From Raffaelea ambrosiae (Eukaryota; Ascomycota; Sordariomycetes; Ophiostomatales; Ophiostomataceae), in NCBI GenBank assembly GCA_002778195.1, contig PCDI01000016.1, positions 669,106 through 733,105 on the forward strand: a DNA stretch of 64,000 nucleotides. The letters run 5' to 3'. This document shows, piece by piece, positions 1-12,116 of this stretch. The notes below the pieces were generated by a model. The model was not told where the DNA came from. It made no database searches and saw nothing but the letters and a program-made list of their open reading frames with translations. Numbering within the stretch: position 1 is the stretch's first letter; the number at the start of each line of letters is the position of its first letter. A program made the translations under genes and the position numbers.

Positions 1-2491
1 GGATCAACAGGTTCAGGAGAATCCATCAACTGCGTGGTGAACTGAAAACTGAACAGTCAGAATATGACTACCAAACGAGCCGAACGAACCACGGACAAAG
101 AAGACGAACTGTCCATGCTTTTTTTATTTTGAAAAAAAAAAAAAATGGAAAACCGATAACGCATTGCAACCACACGGGACCCGTCCCCGAAGCTCTCCTT
201 CTTCTCCTCTTGCTTTCTCTCCCTGCAATGCAGCTTTTTATTTAGAACCAAACATGACCACACAACTGACAGCCCGCGAGGCTGCGTGGGGAAATCAAGG
301 GACGATCGTAGCACCGAAAAAAAAGGATGGAGTAGTACATGGGGGACACGAACAACACCAGACCGTCAGCAGGTCGGTTTCGATCAGGAACAAAGAAAGA
401 AAAAGAAAAAGAAAAAGCAGGCCTCGGTCTCCCAATGCATCTTGTTCCTCTGTTTCTTTGCATCCTTTGCGCATTGCTTTCTTTGCTCACGATCCTCACA
501 GACAATACGGAAACAGGCAACAGGGCCTTTTTGTTCCCTATACGATCACATAGTCACCGTTGTCTCTGCGTGTCTTACTCGGCTGCATCTTGTCGGCAAC
601 TGCAGCCCTGCCTTTTTTTGCATTGTTTGAATTTCGCCTTCTTTTCGTCCGTCTCTAATTGTGTTGCACTCGTTTTGCAAACCTTTCCCCCCATCCCTTT
701 TGGTGTTGTATTGGCCTTGTGCCGTCAGGACAATCACTCGTGTATGTATCGTCGTATCTTGTTGTATTTTTTTATTTTTACGTGGGTGCCCATTCCCTCC
801 GCAGACGAGCCAATGTCGGGTGTGCCCCTGGCGCGTGTAAGTTCAGATACTTACACCACAATGCATCATCCCCTCGTCGTAGTTTTTCCACGTTGTGTTG
901 CACGCATGCGCTGCTGCGGTGCGTCCCTAACGGTATCCTTGACAAGCACAAGGGGAAAACGGGCTATTACCGGCAAGAGCATACGCGGGACGGCGCAAAG
1001 AAAGGGGAAAAAATGGGAACAGACTTGACTAACATTTCCCTTGCCTTGGCAGAAAAAAAAAGGTTGTGAGGAGAAACGCTCGTCCCGCTTGCTGCTTTCT
1101 CTCTCTCGGGGAATCTCGCTCTGGACTCGGGTTCACTTTCTTGGGGAGGGGGTGTTCCCCCGTCATGGAGAGAGAGCTGTTAGGAAGACAGGCAGGGCGT
1201 GCGAGAAGAAAAAAAAAAGCAACGAAGGCGAAAGTGGCTGCATAACCGAATGCCAAACGCCTAGTAGGTTCGAGAGGAGAGAGCTTTGATGCGACCCAAT
1301 CTGCGGCCGTCCCAACCCAACTGTCTTCGCATACTTTCTTTTCGCATTGTCTCATGCTCCTTCTCTTTGGTGCATTGTTGGTTTGTACAATGTATCTCTT
1401 TGGTCTCTCTTGCAACGAGCCGGTGGGTGGCCTTGTCTCCCTTTGTCTCTTTGTCTATGGTGCAATGCCCTTGTTCTTCGTCTCGTGGTTTTTTTTTTTT
1501 TTTTTTTTTTTTTCCCGTCTTCTTCGTCCTTTGTCTCCTTGTCGTTTATGTTTCTCTTGACGCCCAAGCTGGCTCTCGTCACTCTTGATACCCTTGCTGT
1601 TCTTGTTATACCCGTTTCTTCCCATCTTCTCCTGTTTCGTTTGGCACTGGCCCCCCTTCCTTCCTTCCTTCCTTCTCACCTCGGGTCTGTCTTTCTGGCC
1701 GGACCGTGTTTTTTCGTCCCAAATAAAAATAAAACCATCTCCCTGCGTCCACGCGCAACCCTCGCCGGCAGCCCTCATCAAGGCCAAAACCACAAAAAGA
1801 AAAAGAAAAAAAAAGAAAACAAGAGAGACACAACAGAAATAAAATAGGATATTGGCCTAGCGTGGGACGCAGAAGATGGGGCCCGGACGGGGGGGTGGCA
1901 TGAGCGGACACGGAGGAATTAAAAAGGGGCCAGCGCTTAACTTGCATCTCTGATTTTCTTTTTTTGTATTTTTTTGGCCTTGTTTTTACCTCTTTTTTTT
2001 TTCCACCACCGGCTTGTTGTCTTCTTCTTCTTTCGCTTCTGTTGGCTGCAGGCCCGCACAGAGCCCTGTCCAGAACGTTGGCCACCCCTGCCTCAGCTCT
2101 TGCCAATGGCTGATGGGATGATACGTCCGGCATTCCGTGCTGCGAGGAGGGGGACCAAAAAAAAGAAAGCATGGACAAGGAGACGATCCCAAGAAAAGAG
2201 GACGAAGGGTACCGGTGGGCTACCCTGAAGACGACGAGACCGCCATGACGGTGTTTTTGTGTCTCCTGGGAAGGGAGTGGGTACACGAGTACATCCTTCT
2301 TGTCGTATGCAGTCGTTTGTTAGTCTCGGGCTGCCCAAACGGCGCCCCGTACCAACAGCAGCGCCCAAGTTTCATGGCTCCATGCATTCCATGCTTTGCA
2401 AGTTGCGGGTAGCTTCCTTTTTCTCGGTCTGTCCTGTCCCGTTGGGGCTGGGTGCCTGGGTGCTTGGGTTTTCCTGGCCTGGCCTTTGTGG

Positions 2492-2536
2492 TCTTCCTGG
2501 CCTTTCTGGCCTTTCTGGCCTTTCTGGCCTTCCTGG
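2492..2536. repeat. 9-bp tandem repeat (CTTTCTGGC)n
   Basis: About four to five direct copies of CTTTCTGGC with small variations lie in a wider TGGCCT-rich stretch. The period of nine makes an open frame of repeated Phe-Leu-Ala, which I do not regard as a gene. Confidence 0.8.
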
Positions 2537-3095
2537 TCTACCCTTCCGGTCTCCGCGGCTTTGCATTTCTGATCTCCTGGTCTTTTGACTTGGTGTTTCT
2601 CTCCTCGACCCCGACGGCCTTCCTGACGGCCTTCCTGATGGGGTCCTGCTCGTTTTTGGTCCCCTCTTTCGGCTGCAGATCGTTAGCTTCTTCGCCGCTT
2701 TTTTGCTTTTTCCTGTCCCTTTCGTGTCCTCCTCGCCTTTTTTTCCCTCGTTTTCCTCGTTTTATCGTTTTTATGTAGCTTTCTGTTATTATTTTATTTT
2801 TCTTCCCCCTCCTGTATTCCCTGTCTGGGCTTTAGTGCACGCATATCGTTTTGGGGGCCCCAGTCGTTTTGACCTTTCACAAGGCTTCTCTTGCCGCCGA
2901 CGCCTTTTTCGGCCATGGCACCCCTGTCGATGGCCCACACACCCTCCCCGAAGGGACTTTCTGACAGAGAACGGTGGCATACTGGAACGAGGCCGACGGC
3001 CGTGTATTACAACCTTCCTCTCATATGCATCTTGTCATTGTCTGGCCATCTCGCGGAGTGGTGTGGTGGTGCAGCAGTCCGGCGCATGGCCCATT

Positions 3096-3211
3096 CTCGA
3101 TGGCCCAGTTTCTGATGGTCCCCAGTCGACCGTCCCAGTCGACAGTCCCAGTCGACGGTCCCAAGTCGATGGCCGATGACCCAGCTTGACGGCCCATTTC
3201 GATGGCCCATT
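3096..3211. repeat. Clustered GTCGAC and GATGGCCC short repeats
   Basis: A 13-bp unit of the type GTCCCAGTCGACN is repeated about four times at roughly 3118-3170. It is flanked on both sides by copies of CGATGGCCCA (about 3098-3107 and 3200-3209). The core GTCGAC is itself palindromic, so the cluster has both direct and inverted symmetry. Confidence 0.75.
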
Positions 3212-4197
3212 GCATCGCGCGGCAGCTGTGCAGAAACAGAGTTTTACCAATGCCGGGACTTGGACGCACTGGCAACGCGCAGACCAGCACTGCGTTTGCT
3301 GGGACGTGGGCCTAGAGCGCCTCCACGAGGCTCGAAGTTCCTGGCGCCTGGAGCCTGGGACACGGCCGAGGGGACCTGGTGGTGGTGGTGGTGGTATTGG
3401 TGTTTGCTGAAGATACTGTGCAATTCAAGAGTACATAGTATCATCTCACCACGTAGTATCGTCGTAGTTGGTTCAGCCAACTGGAAGCAGTCAATCAATG
3501 CCCAAATCAAAGACGGCCTGGCCTTGCCGGGTTGGTTGGTTGGGGGGGCAAGGCCATATGGATTATGGATGCCCATACGAGCATACTATAATAATAGCCA
3601 TCCAAAGAGAAGTCCATATAGGGAACGCATATATGGAACGGGTTGTATGATGCGCAGTGGGAAACAATATTTCACTGTTCAGTGCGCAAAGAGCCTTTTT
3701 AGAGGAAGTGGAAATACCTCCACGGTGTGGCCGGCGTGCCTACCCCGGTGGGCACTGGTGTCCTGCATTTCGTGCGGTGGTAGAGTGCGTTTTTGTCATA
3801 TTAGCTTCGCCAGACAGGAAAGAGCGCCTCAGCGGTCCTTCTCAGATCAGCGGGAGCCCTTGCGGATCCCGCCCCGCGCAAATCTTGGGCTCGACGCGGC
3901 AGCCACTGCACATGTACTGACTAGTTAGTTAGTCCGTTCTCTGCGCGCAAATAAACGGCGGAAGGAGCGACGGTGGATGATTACAGGGTTTTACGCCCCA
4001 AACGGGACGTGCTGGAGCCTCGCCAGATTGTGGAAAGAGCACGTCGAGGATCGCTCTTTCTGTTTTGGAATTGAATTGAATTGGAATTTGTGCTGACATA
4101 AACTCCACGCAGTCCTTCCTTCACAGAATGCAGCATCGACGAAGAAGCAAAAATACACCCAAAAACACAAATCAATGCAGAATCAAGGAACAGCTTA

Positions 4198-4240
4198 CAC
4201 ACACACACACGCACACGCACACACACTCGCCCACACACCC
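4198..4240. repeat. CA-rich microsatellite
   Basis: A stretch of interrupted (CA)n, with CACACG and CACACT interruptions, in intergenic DNA. Confidence 0.85.
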
Positions 4241-5011
4241 AAAACACCCATGAACACTCAAAACGCTCAAAATTCATTTCGCTTTTTCAATTGCCTCGCA
4301 CTGAGCACAGACACCCCGTCTCCACCCCCGACTTCCATCTGGCCCTTGCCCCTGCTTCATGCGACCTTTTTTTTTGCCTTTGCCGGCTGCCCCTTCCGTT
4401 ACGGTATGGTGGCCATGGCCTAACTACTACGTACATGGCAACTCTATGTAAGATGCTCCATATGAGATGCGCACGCACGTCCAGAGCGGGCCTTCCGTCC
4501 TGTGCGTGTTGGCTGGCTGCTTGGCGAGACTGTCTGGCCCATCTCTCGTTCGGCCAGTATCGTGCATGTATCTTTATATCGACAACCCTGAATGACAAGA
4601 GTATGAGGTCACCCTCCATCCCACACGGAGTGCGACGGTGCCAATCCGTGCGTGGGGACCGACACAAACGAGGCGTCTCTCTCCGACTGCTCTCACCGGC
4701 GGCCGTCATGGACATGGACCCTGCAAGATACAGTGTGTTCAGATGCACGCATGACACACACCAGGCAAGAAGCTAGGCTTGTAAGTGGTATCTTGCCTGT
4801 CCCCAACGACACCTTGGCTGCGTGGAGGTGAGTGTCTGTGTCTCTGCCCATGTGCTTACTGTTATTGCTGTTATGGCCTCGCGTAGCAAGGTTCTGACAC
4901 GTCAAATGAACTCAGAGTTCCCCTGCTTGCCGCCCTCTCGTGGCGACTTTGTACAGAGGTCTGTCCAGCGTCGTCGCCGTCGTCGTCTTGGCCGATGATG
5001 CCGCTGCTACT

Positions 5012-5097
5012 GTGCTGCTGCTGCTGCTGCTGCTGCTGCTGATGATGCTGATGCTGATGCTGCTGCTGCTGCTGATGCTGATGCCGCTGCTGCTGCC
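5012..5097. repeat. CTG/ATG trinucleotide repeat
   Basis: About 86 bases of CTG triplets interrupted by ATG and CCG. The three-base period makes Leu/Met-rich or Ser-rich frames on both strands. I find no recognisable protein around it and treat it as a noncoding microsatellite. Confidence 0.85.
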
Positions 5098-6776
5098 CCT
5101 GCTATGCGCACTGCTGGGCCGACCCAGACTTGGCTCGACGCGGTCGACGCGGCACAGCAATCCCTACTGGGAGAAGGATCGTCCCCGAGGTCGTGTCCAA
5201 TTGCTTGGTTGGCCAGGTCCTCGCCCTCCTGTCCCTGCTGCTTTACATCCGCCCCCCCCTCCCCTCCCCGATATCGATTTCAGTTTTCAGTCCCCTGTTG
5301 GTGCTTACCCTGCGCTCCGGGTGCTCCATGCTCTCCTCTCTCTCTCTCTCTCCGCACATGCACGCACACACACCTGCAAGATCGCGTCTCATTGCGCCCA
5401 TTCGCAAGCGGGCAGCAGTGTGTCGAGTGTTGCGTGCGAGCCCGTTTGGCTGGGTTGCCAGAGCCAGAGACTATTGGAGCGATTGAATCCCCCCAGCACA
5501 CCCCTTCACCGTTCGGCAGCTGCGCCTATCTTGTCGACTCCGAGAAACGGGCTCTCGTACGGTGTACGATGGTATGGAAAAGTAGGTGTTGATTGCCACA
5601 GCTCAGCCCGTGTCTCGTCATGTGGACAGCAGGGCACTTCTTCCAAAAAGAGGAAAGATACACGCAAATACGTCAGCCAATCTTGGTCACTCACCACCGC
5701 CTGGCCTAGGGGGCCGTAGGGCACGGGATCCCAGCGCCTCCAACCGTCGCCATCCTCTTTTCATTTAACTGCCCGTGTGCAGTGGGGCGTCCTGCCCTGC
5801 CCGCCAAGTGCCATTGCAGGTGAGTCGCTGGACCTAACTGCATCTGGCACTCTGAATCTTGACGATCGTCATCCTCGAATCCTCGGTCAGGCGGTGGTGA
5901 TGGTGCCGCACGTCTTTGCGGCATGACTGGCCGGGGCGCACTCGCATCTAAGCAGGATAAAACGGACTGCGACACTGCAGCACCTGCGAGTGCTATTAGT
6001 GTGGGCAGTGGACGGTGAGTGTGGATTAGATGGACAAATCTTCTGTCCCCTCTTCACCCTCCCTTTCCGCCAGTTGCCTTTTACACCAATCACGGCCCGG
6101 CACAGCTCGTGTTCAACGCGGAAATTAGGTCCAATAACAGTGCGCAGCACCCGTTGGTGGCTTGCCGTTGGCTGGCGATGGCCGGCATCCGCCCCCATTC
6201 ACCTCGAGTAGAGTGATTTCTTGCGTCCTGGATTGGCCCGTCCAGAGGCTCTTTTATTTTTTGGTCTGTCTCCCCCATCGCCTAGTCTCCTCGATTTTTT
6301 AAGTGGGCTGATCACAGCATGTGGACAGGCGGGCGGGCTCCATAGTTTTCTCGTTGGCGTCGTTGCTCGTGGGTCTGCCCGAATGCACCGCCATGACCAA
6401 CAAGGGGGGCGAGCAGCCACGGTGACCACCAGGGAGAGGGCCGTTCCATTAACCCACGGAGACTGCGTGTTAGTCTTTTAGCTTGTCGCTGCGCTGCGCT
6501 GAAAATTGACGACGACGGTGCATTAGGGGACAGCCTCTCCGCATCCTTCAGGCCCGCCACAGCCCATGCTGTTCTGACCTGGTGATAGATGCAGACGCCT
6601 CGATGAAGCTAACAGACAAAAACGGCAGACAATTGTGGGAAGGACAGTGGAACCATGGCACATCTGACATGCGAGTACACGGTACCCGCGTATCTTACCA
6701 TGCAGGCACAGGGACAAGACGCAGACAAAAACGGACCGCAGAGATATTGACGCACACGGAGAAACTCGCAGCAGCT

Positions 6777-6812
6777 TGCAGTAACTCGCAGTAACTCGCA
6801 GCCACTCGCAGG
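6777..6812. repeat. 10-bp tandem repeat (AGTAACTCGC)n
   Basis: Three to four copies of AGTAACTCGC, the last one diverged to AGCCACTCGC. It is intergenic. Confidence 0.75.
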
Positions 6813-8357
6813 CGGCTCTACTACGAGTACACGGACCAGAGATAGCCCATGTTTCGACCTGCTGGAGATCGTGACCGTCCCCTTGCTGCTAGCCGCCGCC
6901 ACCTCTCTGTCGGTGCACCCGCATCCCACGTTTCCAACCAATGCACGGTGACGAATACTTACATAATAGAGGATACCGTGCTTATGTATCTTTCACCGTA
7001 TCTTCCCCAGCATCTCGGCCAGGACAAGCTGGCTTTGCAGAGCTCAAGTCGGAGTGGCTGGTTCAAAGGATGAGTAGCCGTTGACAACCGTTGGCAAGCA
7101 CGTCGACCCTAAAGACGGACCTCCTTTTTTCAATGTCGGCATTGCTACGAGGGAATGGATGCATTTGAAGCTACGACTCGCCATCTTTTGTCAGCCATTT
7201 CTTTGTCCGGCATCGCATGTGGCTGGCTGCCCCCTCCTTGGGTCCTTGTGCCCTCTTTTGGGGTGCATTCGGCGTGCGTCTTCTCTCACAGGGCTTGTTC
7301 GCTCTCATTCGCCCAACCGTGGTAGCATACAGTATCTTTCTCTGTGGTGCCATCCAGGGCTCCTGCCGTCCAGGGCTCCGCAGCCTCTGCATTGATCACC
7401 GCCTGGGTATTCCGCCATCCCTGTCAGTTTTAGCCCACAATTGCCCAACCAAAGCAGGGAAAGCGGGTTTGCAAAAGGTTGCGAGGGTTGCGGGCGAGAC
7501 CACCTCGCTCCGCGTGCTGCCTGCAGTGTACCGGCGCGGGCGAGCGCACGAGTATCTCACATACTCTGTATGTGCGTACGAGCTGCAGAACTCAGAACTG
7601 TTGAATGCGGTGGTGGCGAGATGGCTGTTCTGCCATTGCTGCCAGCTTTTCAGCCTCTCGCCTCTTTTTCTCTCCCTTCTCGCCCTTCTCGCCTTTGTGG
7701 GCTCTCCTTCTCTCGTGTAATAAGATACACCGTACGAGTACTTGCGCTGTTCTGGCCGGGGTTTTGCCCCTGTCGCTGCGCACGCTTCTTGGCCAGCCAG
7801 CCAGGACTGCCCCCCCCCCCTGCCAGGCCAATCTTCGTCCTAACCAGCGGTAGGCTCGGCTTAGCAGGCGACAGACTACACCGTACATACCACAGACCAC
7901 AAAGCACCAGCTCGGCAAGGGTCAGTGGCGGAGCAGGAAAGCAAGCAAATAAGCAGGTAGGCAGGCAGGCAAACGAGCCAGCCAGTCAGCCAGCAAGCAA
8001 GCAAAGAAATAAACGAAAATCTGTCTCGAGTGAACGAATAAGAACAAGCTCGAGACAAGCGGAGCTATGGCCGGCCCTCTTGCAGCCAGGAGCCGACTTT
8101 TTCGTCTTATTGCCAATGCTAGGATAGCTGGAGGCTGCCGCTAGATGCTCCTGCAGTCTTGACTGGTGGCCCGCTGAACCAGTCGCCGTTTTGGCCTGAT
8201 TTCAACCGGCCATACAGAGGCGAGAAACGGCTGTTGCAGGCTTCCCCAAGTCCGCGCCGCGTCGAAGACGGCAGACGCTTCTGCCCACTAGCTTCCTGCG
8301 CTGCCCGCCCCATCTGTGTTACATGTTGTCTGACAGGTCGTGCGGAATCCACAGCAG

Positions 8358-8462
8358 GCACGAGGAGCAGAAGAAGCAAAAGAAGCAAAAGAAGAAGAAA
8401 AAAAGAAGAAGAAAAAAGAAGAAGAAGAAGAAGACGAAGATATAGAAAAAGAAGAAAACAGG
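8358..8462. repeat. Purine tract, (GAA)n-like
   Basis: An almost pure A/G strand of GAAGCAAAA and GAAGAAGAA units. It produces Lys/Glu-rich open frames on + and Phe/Ser-rich frames on -, neither of which looks like a gene. Confidence 0.8.
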
Positions 8463-9625
8463 CACCACATGGGCAGGCACAGCAGAAAACCCAGAAACGA
8501 GCCCAAGAATCAAACAAGAACAGACAGGCACGCGCAGCACGAAAGCGCAGGACAGCAGCACCGGGACAGGCAGAAAAAAAAGAAATAAAAAAGGCCTGAC
8601 ATTCGAGCCAAAGCTCAACCACCACGGCGCCAGAGACCCACTCCCACGCAACCACACCTTTTGCTGGACCGCCACCCCTGTCAACCACAAAGCGCTCCAC
8701 TGGCCGGAAAACAAGGGGTCTTGGAGAGACCGCAAGGGGACCTTCTGCTCCGAATTGGCTCCCTGGGCGCTGTGATTCGCAGCGCTCCACAGGGCCGAGT
8801 CCCATTCGCCTCCTCACAAAAGACGCCCGCTAGTTAATAGCGATTGCTGCTTGCTGGGAAGCTCGTGCAGTGCGAGGACGAGCCGGTGATAACTAAGTCG
8901 GGCCCGACCAGTGGACCAGCCAGCCAGCCAATGAATCAATCAGCCAACGCCAGAGTGTGTGCATTGCATTGCATCGTATTATTGGCCTCAGAAGCTCGCG
9001 GGCTCTGGCGTCGCCTCGCCTCGGTCTGGCAGCCTTCGCTTCCTGGCTGGAGCGCTGTGTCTACGAGTCAGATACACTTGTATGTGGCCCTCATCAACGA
9101 TGACCCATCGTCATTTTCGCTCTGCGCCAGTCACAGGCCGTTCCGCGTGTCTTGGGGCAGGTCCCCAAGTCCCCCAGTCCCGCAAGCCCGCACGTCCGCG
9201 AGCAAGCCCCGCAGACAGGCCCTCGCTTCACCTGTCGGTCTCGTGCCCGCTGGCATCAGCACAGAAGGGTGTGCGGCAGCCGAAGAGGGTGGGCATGAGT
9301 CGTCGAGTCTGGTCGAGAAGACGAGCTGCGCTGCCCACTGCGAGCTCGTGCTAACGAGTCGGTGCCGTTTTGTTGCCGCTCTGTTGCCGCTCTGTTGCCG
9401 TTTGCTTTTCTTTCACCGCTATAGTGCCATCTGACGCCCATGCTACGCATGTAGCTCACCGTGCACACACATACGGTGGTACCCAGTATCCTCCCTATTC
9501 TCCGTGTAGGGCTGCTGCTGGCCTGCCTCGTTTTCCCGGTTCACCGCAAGGTGAGCGCCCGCGGTGCCAGACGGCCAGAGCGTCGAGCAGGCGCCAGCAC
9601 GGAAACGCCCAGGATATCAAGCAGG

Positions 9626-9683
9626 CCCAACAAGCCAAACAGACCAAACAAGCCAAACAAGCCAAACAAGCCAAACAAGCCAG
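9626..9683. repeat. 9-bp tandem repeat (CAAACAAGC)n
   Basis: About six copies of CAAACAAGC, the earliest diverged to CAAACAGAC. It reads as repeated Gln-Ala-Lys, Lys-Pro-Asn or Ser-Gln-Thr in the three + frames. Intergenic. Confidence 0.8.
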
Positions 9684-10093
9684 GCCAGACACACACAACC
9701 ACATCCGCGCACACACAAAGAAGATAAGAAAAGGCAGGCCCCTCCTCGTGCGCGTCTGGATGCGGAGAACAAGGTTCAGAGGGTCAGCAGCCGCTTCTGC
9801 CCTGGCAATGGCCGTCGAGCCCATTACTCTTTGGGGAACAGCCCTCCCGAGTTGATATGGCTTGATTGCAACTCTTATTACAAGACAGAAACGAGACCCC
9901 CTCCCCCCTCGTCTATCCATGCACCCTCCTCCTCGTCCTCCGCGTCCTGCTCTTCAATCCCCTGGACTGCTTTTCTCTGTTTCTGACATCCACTTGCCCA
10001 TTCCTGCGCATACTCTAATTCTCTTCCTCACACTACCTCAGGGACCCCTTGTCAGGGCTGTTGTCATACCCCATCATCTTTCTTCATCCACAC

Positions 10094-11076
10094 NNNNNNN
10101 NNNNNNNNNNNNNNNNNNNNNNNNNNNNNNNNNNNNNNNNNNNNNNNNNNNNNNNNNNNNNNNNNNNNNNNNNNNNNNNNNNNNNNNNNNNNNNNNNNNN
10201 NNNNNNNNNNNNNNNNNNNNNNNNNNNNNNNNNNNNNNNNNNNNNNNNNNNNNNNNNNNNNNNNNNNNNNNNNNNNNNNNNNNNNNNNNNNNNNNNNNNN
10301 NNNNNNNNNNNNNNNNNNNNNNNNNNNNNNNNNNNNNNNNNNNNNNNNNNNNNNNNNNNNNNNNNNNNNNNNNNNNNNNNNNNNNNNNNNNNNNNNNNNN
10401 NNNNNNNNNNNNNNNNNNNNNNNNNNNNNNNNNNNNNNNNNNNNNNNNNNNNNNNNNNNNNNNNNNNNNNNNNNNNNNNNNNNNNNNNNNNNNNNNNNNN
10501 NNNNNNNNNNNNNNNNNNNNNNNNNNNNNNNNNNNNNNNNNNNNNNNNNNNNNNNNNNNNNNNNNNNNNNNNNNNNNNNNNNNNNNNNNNNNNNNNNNNN
10601 NNNNNNNNNNNNNNNNNNNNNNNNNNNNNNNNNNNNNNNNNNNNNNNNNNNNNNNNNNNNNNNNNNNNNNNNNNNNNNNNNNNNNNNNNNNNNNNNNNNN
10701 NNNNNNNNNNNNNNNNNNNNNNNNNNNNNNNNNNNNNNNNNNNNNNNNNNNNNNNNNNNNNNNNNNNNNNNNNNNNNNNNNNNNNNNNNNNNNNNNNNNN
10801 NNNNNNNNNNNNNNNNNNNNNNNNNNNNNNNNNNNNNNNNNNNNNNNNNNNNNNNNNNNNNNNNNNNNNNNNNNNNNNNNNNNNNNNNNNNNNNNNNNNN
10901 NNNNNNNNNNNNNNNNNNNNNNNNNNNNNNNNNNNNNNNNNNNNNNNNNNNNNNNNNNNNNNNNNNNNNNNNNNNNNNNNNNNNNNNNNNNNNNNNNNNN
11001 NNNNNNNNNNNNNNNNNNNNNNNNNNNNNNNNNNNNNNNNNNNNNNNNNNNNNNNNNNNNNNNNNNNNNNNNNNNN
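10094..11076. other. Assembly gap (983 N)
   Basis: Unknown bases between contigs. The right flank begins with a run of ten C, so the break was probably caused by a homopolymer. Open frames drawn through it are not real. A small gene could be hidden here. Confidence 0.98.
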
Positions 11077-11605
11077 CCCCCCCCCCTCCAAAAAAAAAGA
11101 CGACCAAACGGCTTCCCACATCCAACGTTGCCGCTATTGCTGCAGAGCACCCCCCATTTGCGCTCCCCCCTTTCCTTCTTTCTCTTCCAACACCCTCGCT
11201 CCGCAGCCCTGCTGCACGGCTTTCGTTTGAAGAGGCACACCCAAGTCAGACCATGCATGCTACCTCTCTGTTGATGAAGATTATACCGGTCTCAGTCGGG
11301 CACACACCCACAACTGCTACCAGGTTACCCTTGCCGTAGTGTACTTATCAACCGGACAGAACACAAGTACATAATAAGGCAGCACGCCACAATCAGAGGG
11401 AGGAATACCCCGACATCCGGACCCAACAGACACACGGTATTCAAACAACACACGCCAGAACACGGACTATAGCGCGGAGAGGCAGCAGACAGCAGACGCC
11501 AACAAGCAGACAAGGAGAACGCAGACAAGAAACGCAGATAGACACGACAGCGGCGGCTGCTAAAGGAAGGCAAGAGTCAGAAGTCAACAAACAAGAACCA
11601 GGGGA

Positions 11606-11712
11606 CAGCATACGGCATACGGCAAACGGCATACGGCATACACCATACACCATACGGCATACACCAGGAAACAGGAAACAGGAAACAACATACAAGAAAC
11701 AGGAAACAAAAT
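11606..11712. repeat. CATACGG / GGAAACA tandem short repeats
   Basis: Repeated CATACGGCATACGG and CATACACCATACACC units are followed directly by several GGAAACA units. Two different 7-8-bp repeats abut each other about 400 bp before the next gene. Confidence 0.75.
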
Positions 11713-11819
11713 CCGCAGTCTTTCGAGCACAGGACGACATCACAACATCGTCATCTTCCTTCCCTTTGAGTAAACCATTGGCGAAGTGGCAGTGTCGAGC
11801 TGCATCCCCTACTCTTTGC

Positions 11820-12060
11820 CTCTTTCCCTGTTGCGTTTGTTGTTGTCGCTGCTCGCTATCGCAGGCGCTGGACTCTTCCTGCTTTTGCCTATCCTTGTTT
11901 CAACTGTCTTCTTGTATTTTTTCTTCTTTTTTTCTTTCTTCGTCTTCGATTTTCCATCTTCTCGTCTCCTTATCTCTCCGTCTTTTGTCTTCGGTTCCTC
12001 CTTTCCTTTTATATTTCTTTATTTTTCAAAGCTGTTCCCATCTCACAACCTTTTGGCTGC
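11820..12060 (+). promoter_or_regulatory. Pyrimidine-rich promoter/leader of the HTH/CENPB-type gene
   Basis: The + strand is strongly T/C-rich here (many CTTCTTT and TTTTTC runs) and stops shortly before the ATG at 12117. Long CT tracts just upstream of transcription starts are common in filamentous ascomycete promoters. The exact start site and any 5' UTR intron cannot be set from sequence alone. Confidence 0.45.
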
Positions 12061-12116
12061 TCGAGGTGGCCCTTTGCAACGGCCCAGGCAGCTGTTTGCT
12101 ACATCCAAAGAAGTAA

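Larger units (their letters stand above)
1..12116. other. Gene-free region upstream of the HTH/CENPB-type gene
   Basis: I see no gene in this stretch. The open frames are short, compositionally biased (K/R, P/S or F/L-rich) and recall no protein family; I also see no tRNA or rRNA. It holds long T/C-rich or A/G-rich tracts and several simple repeats, listed separately, and a 983-base assembly gap at 10094-11076. The first gene to its right is a transcription-factor-like gene on the + strand, so part of this DNA is probably its promoter and leader. A diverged noncoding RNA or a gene inside the gap cannot be excluded. Confidence 0.7.

Noticed and set aside
339..1028. 229-residue frame on + near the left edge
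   Set aside because: Basic and Cys/Phe/Leu-rich low-complexity translation with no domain and no sensible splice context.
9862..11274. Long open frames across the 10-11 kb gap
   Set aside because: More than 80% of the frame is N; the ends are unrelated low-complexity sequence.
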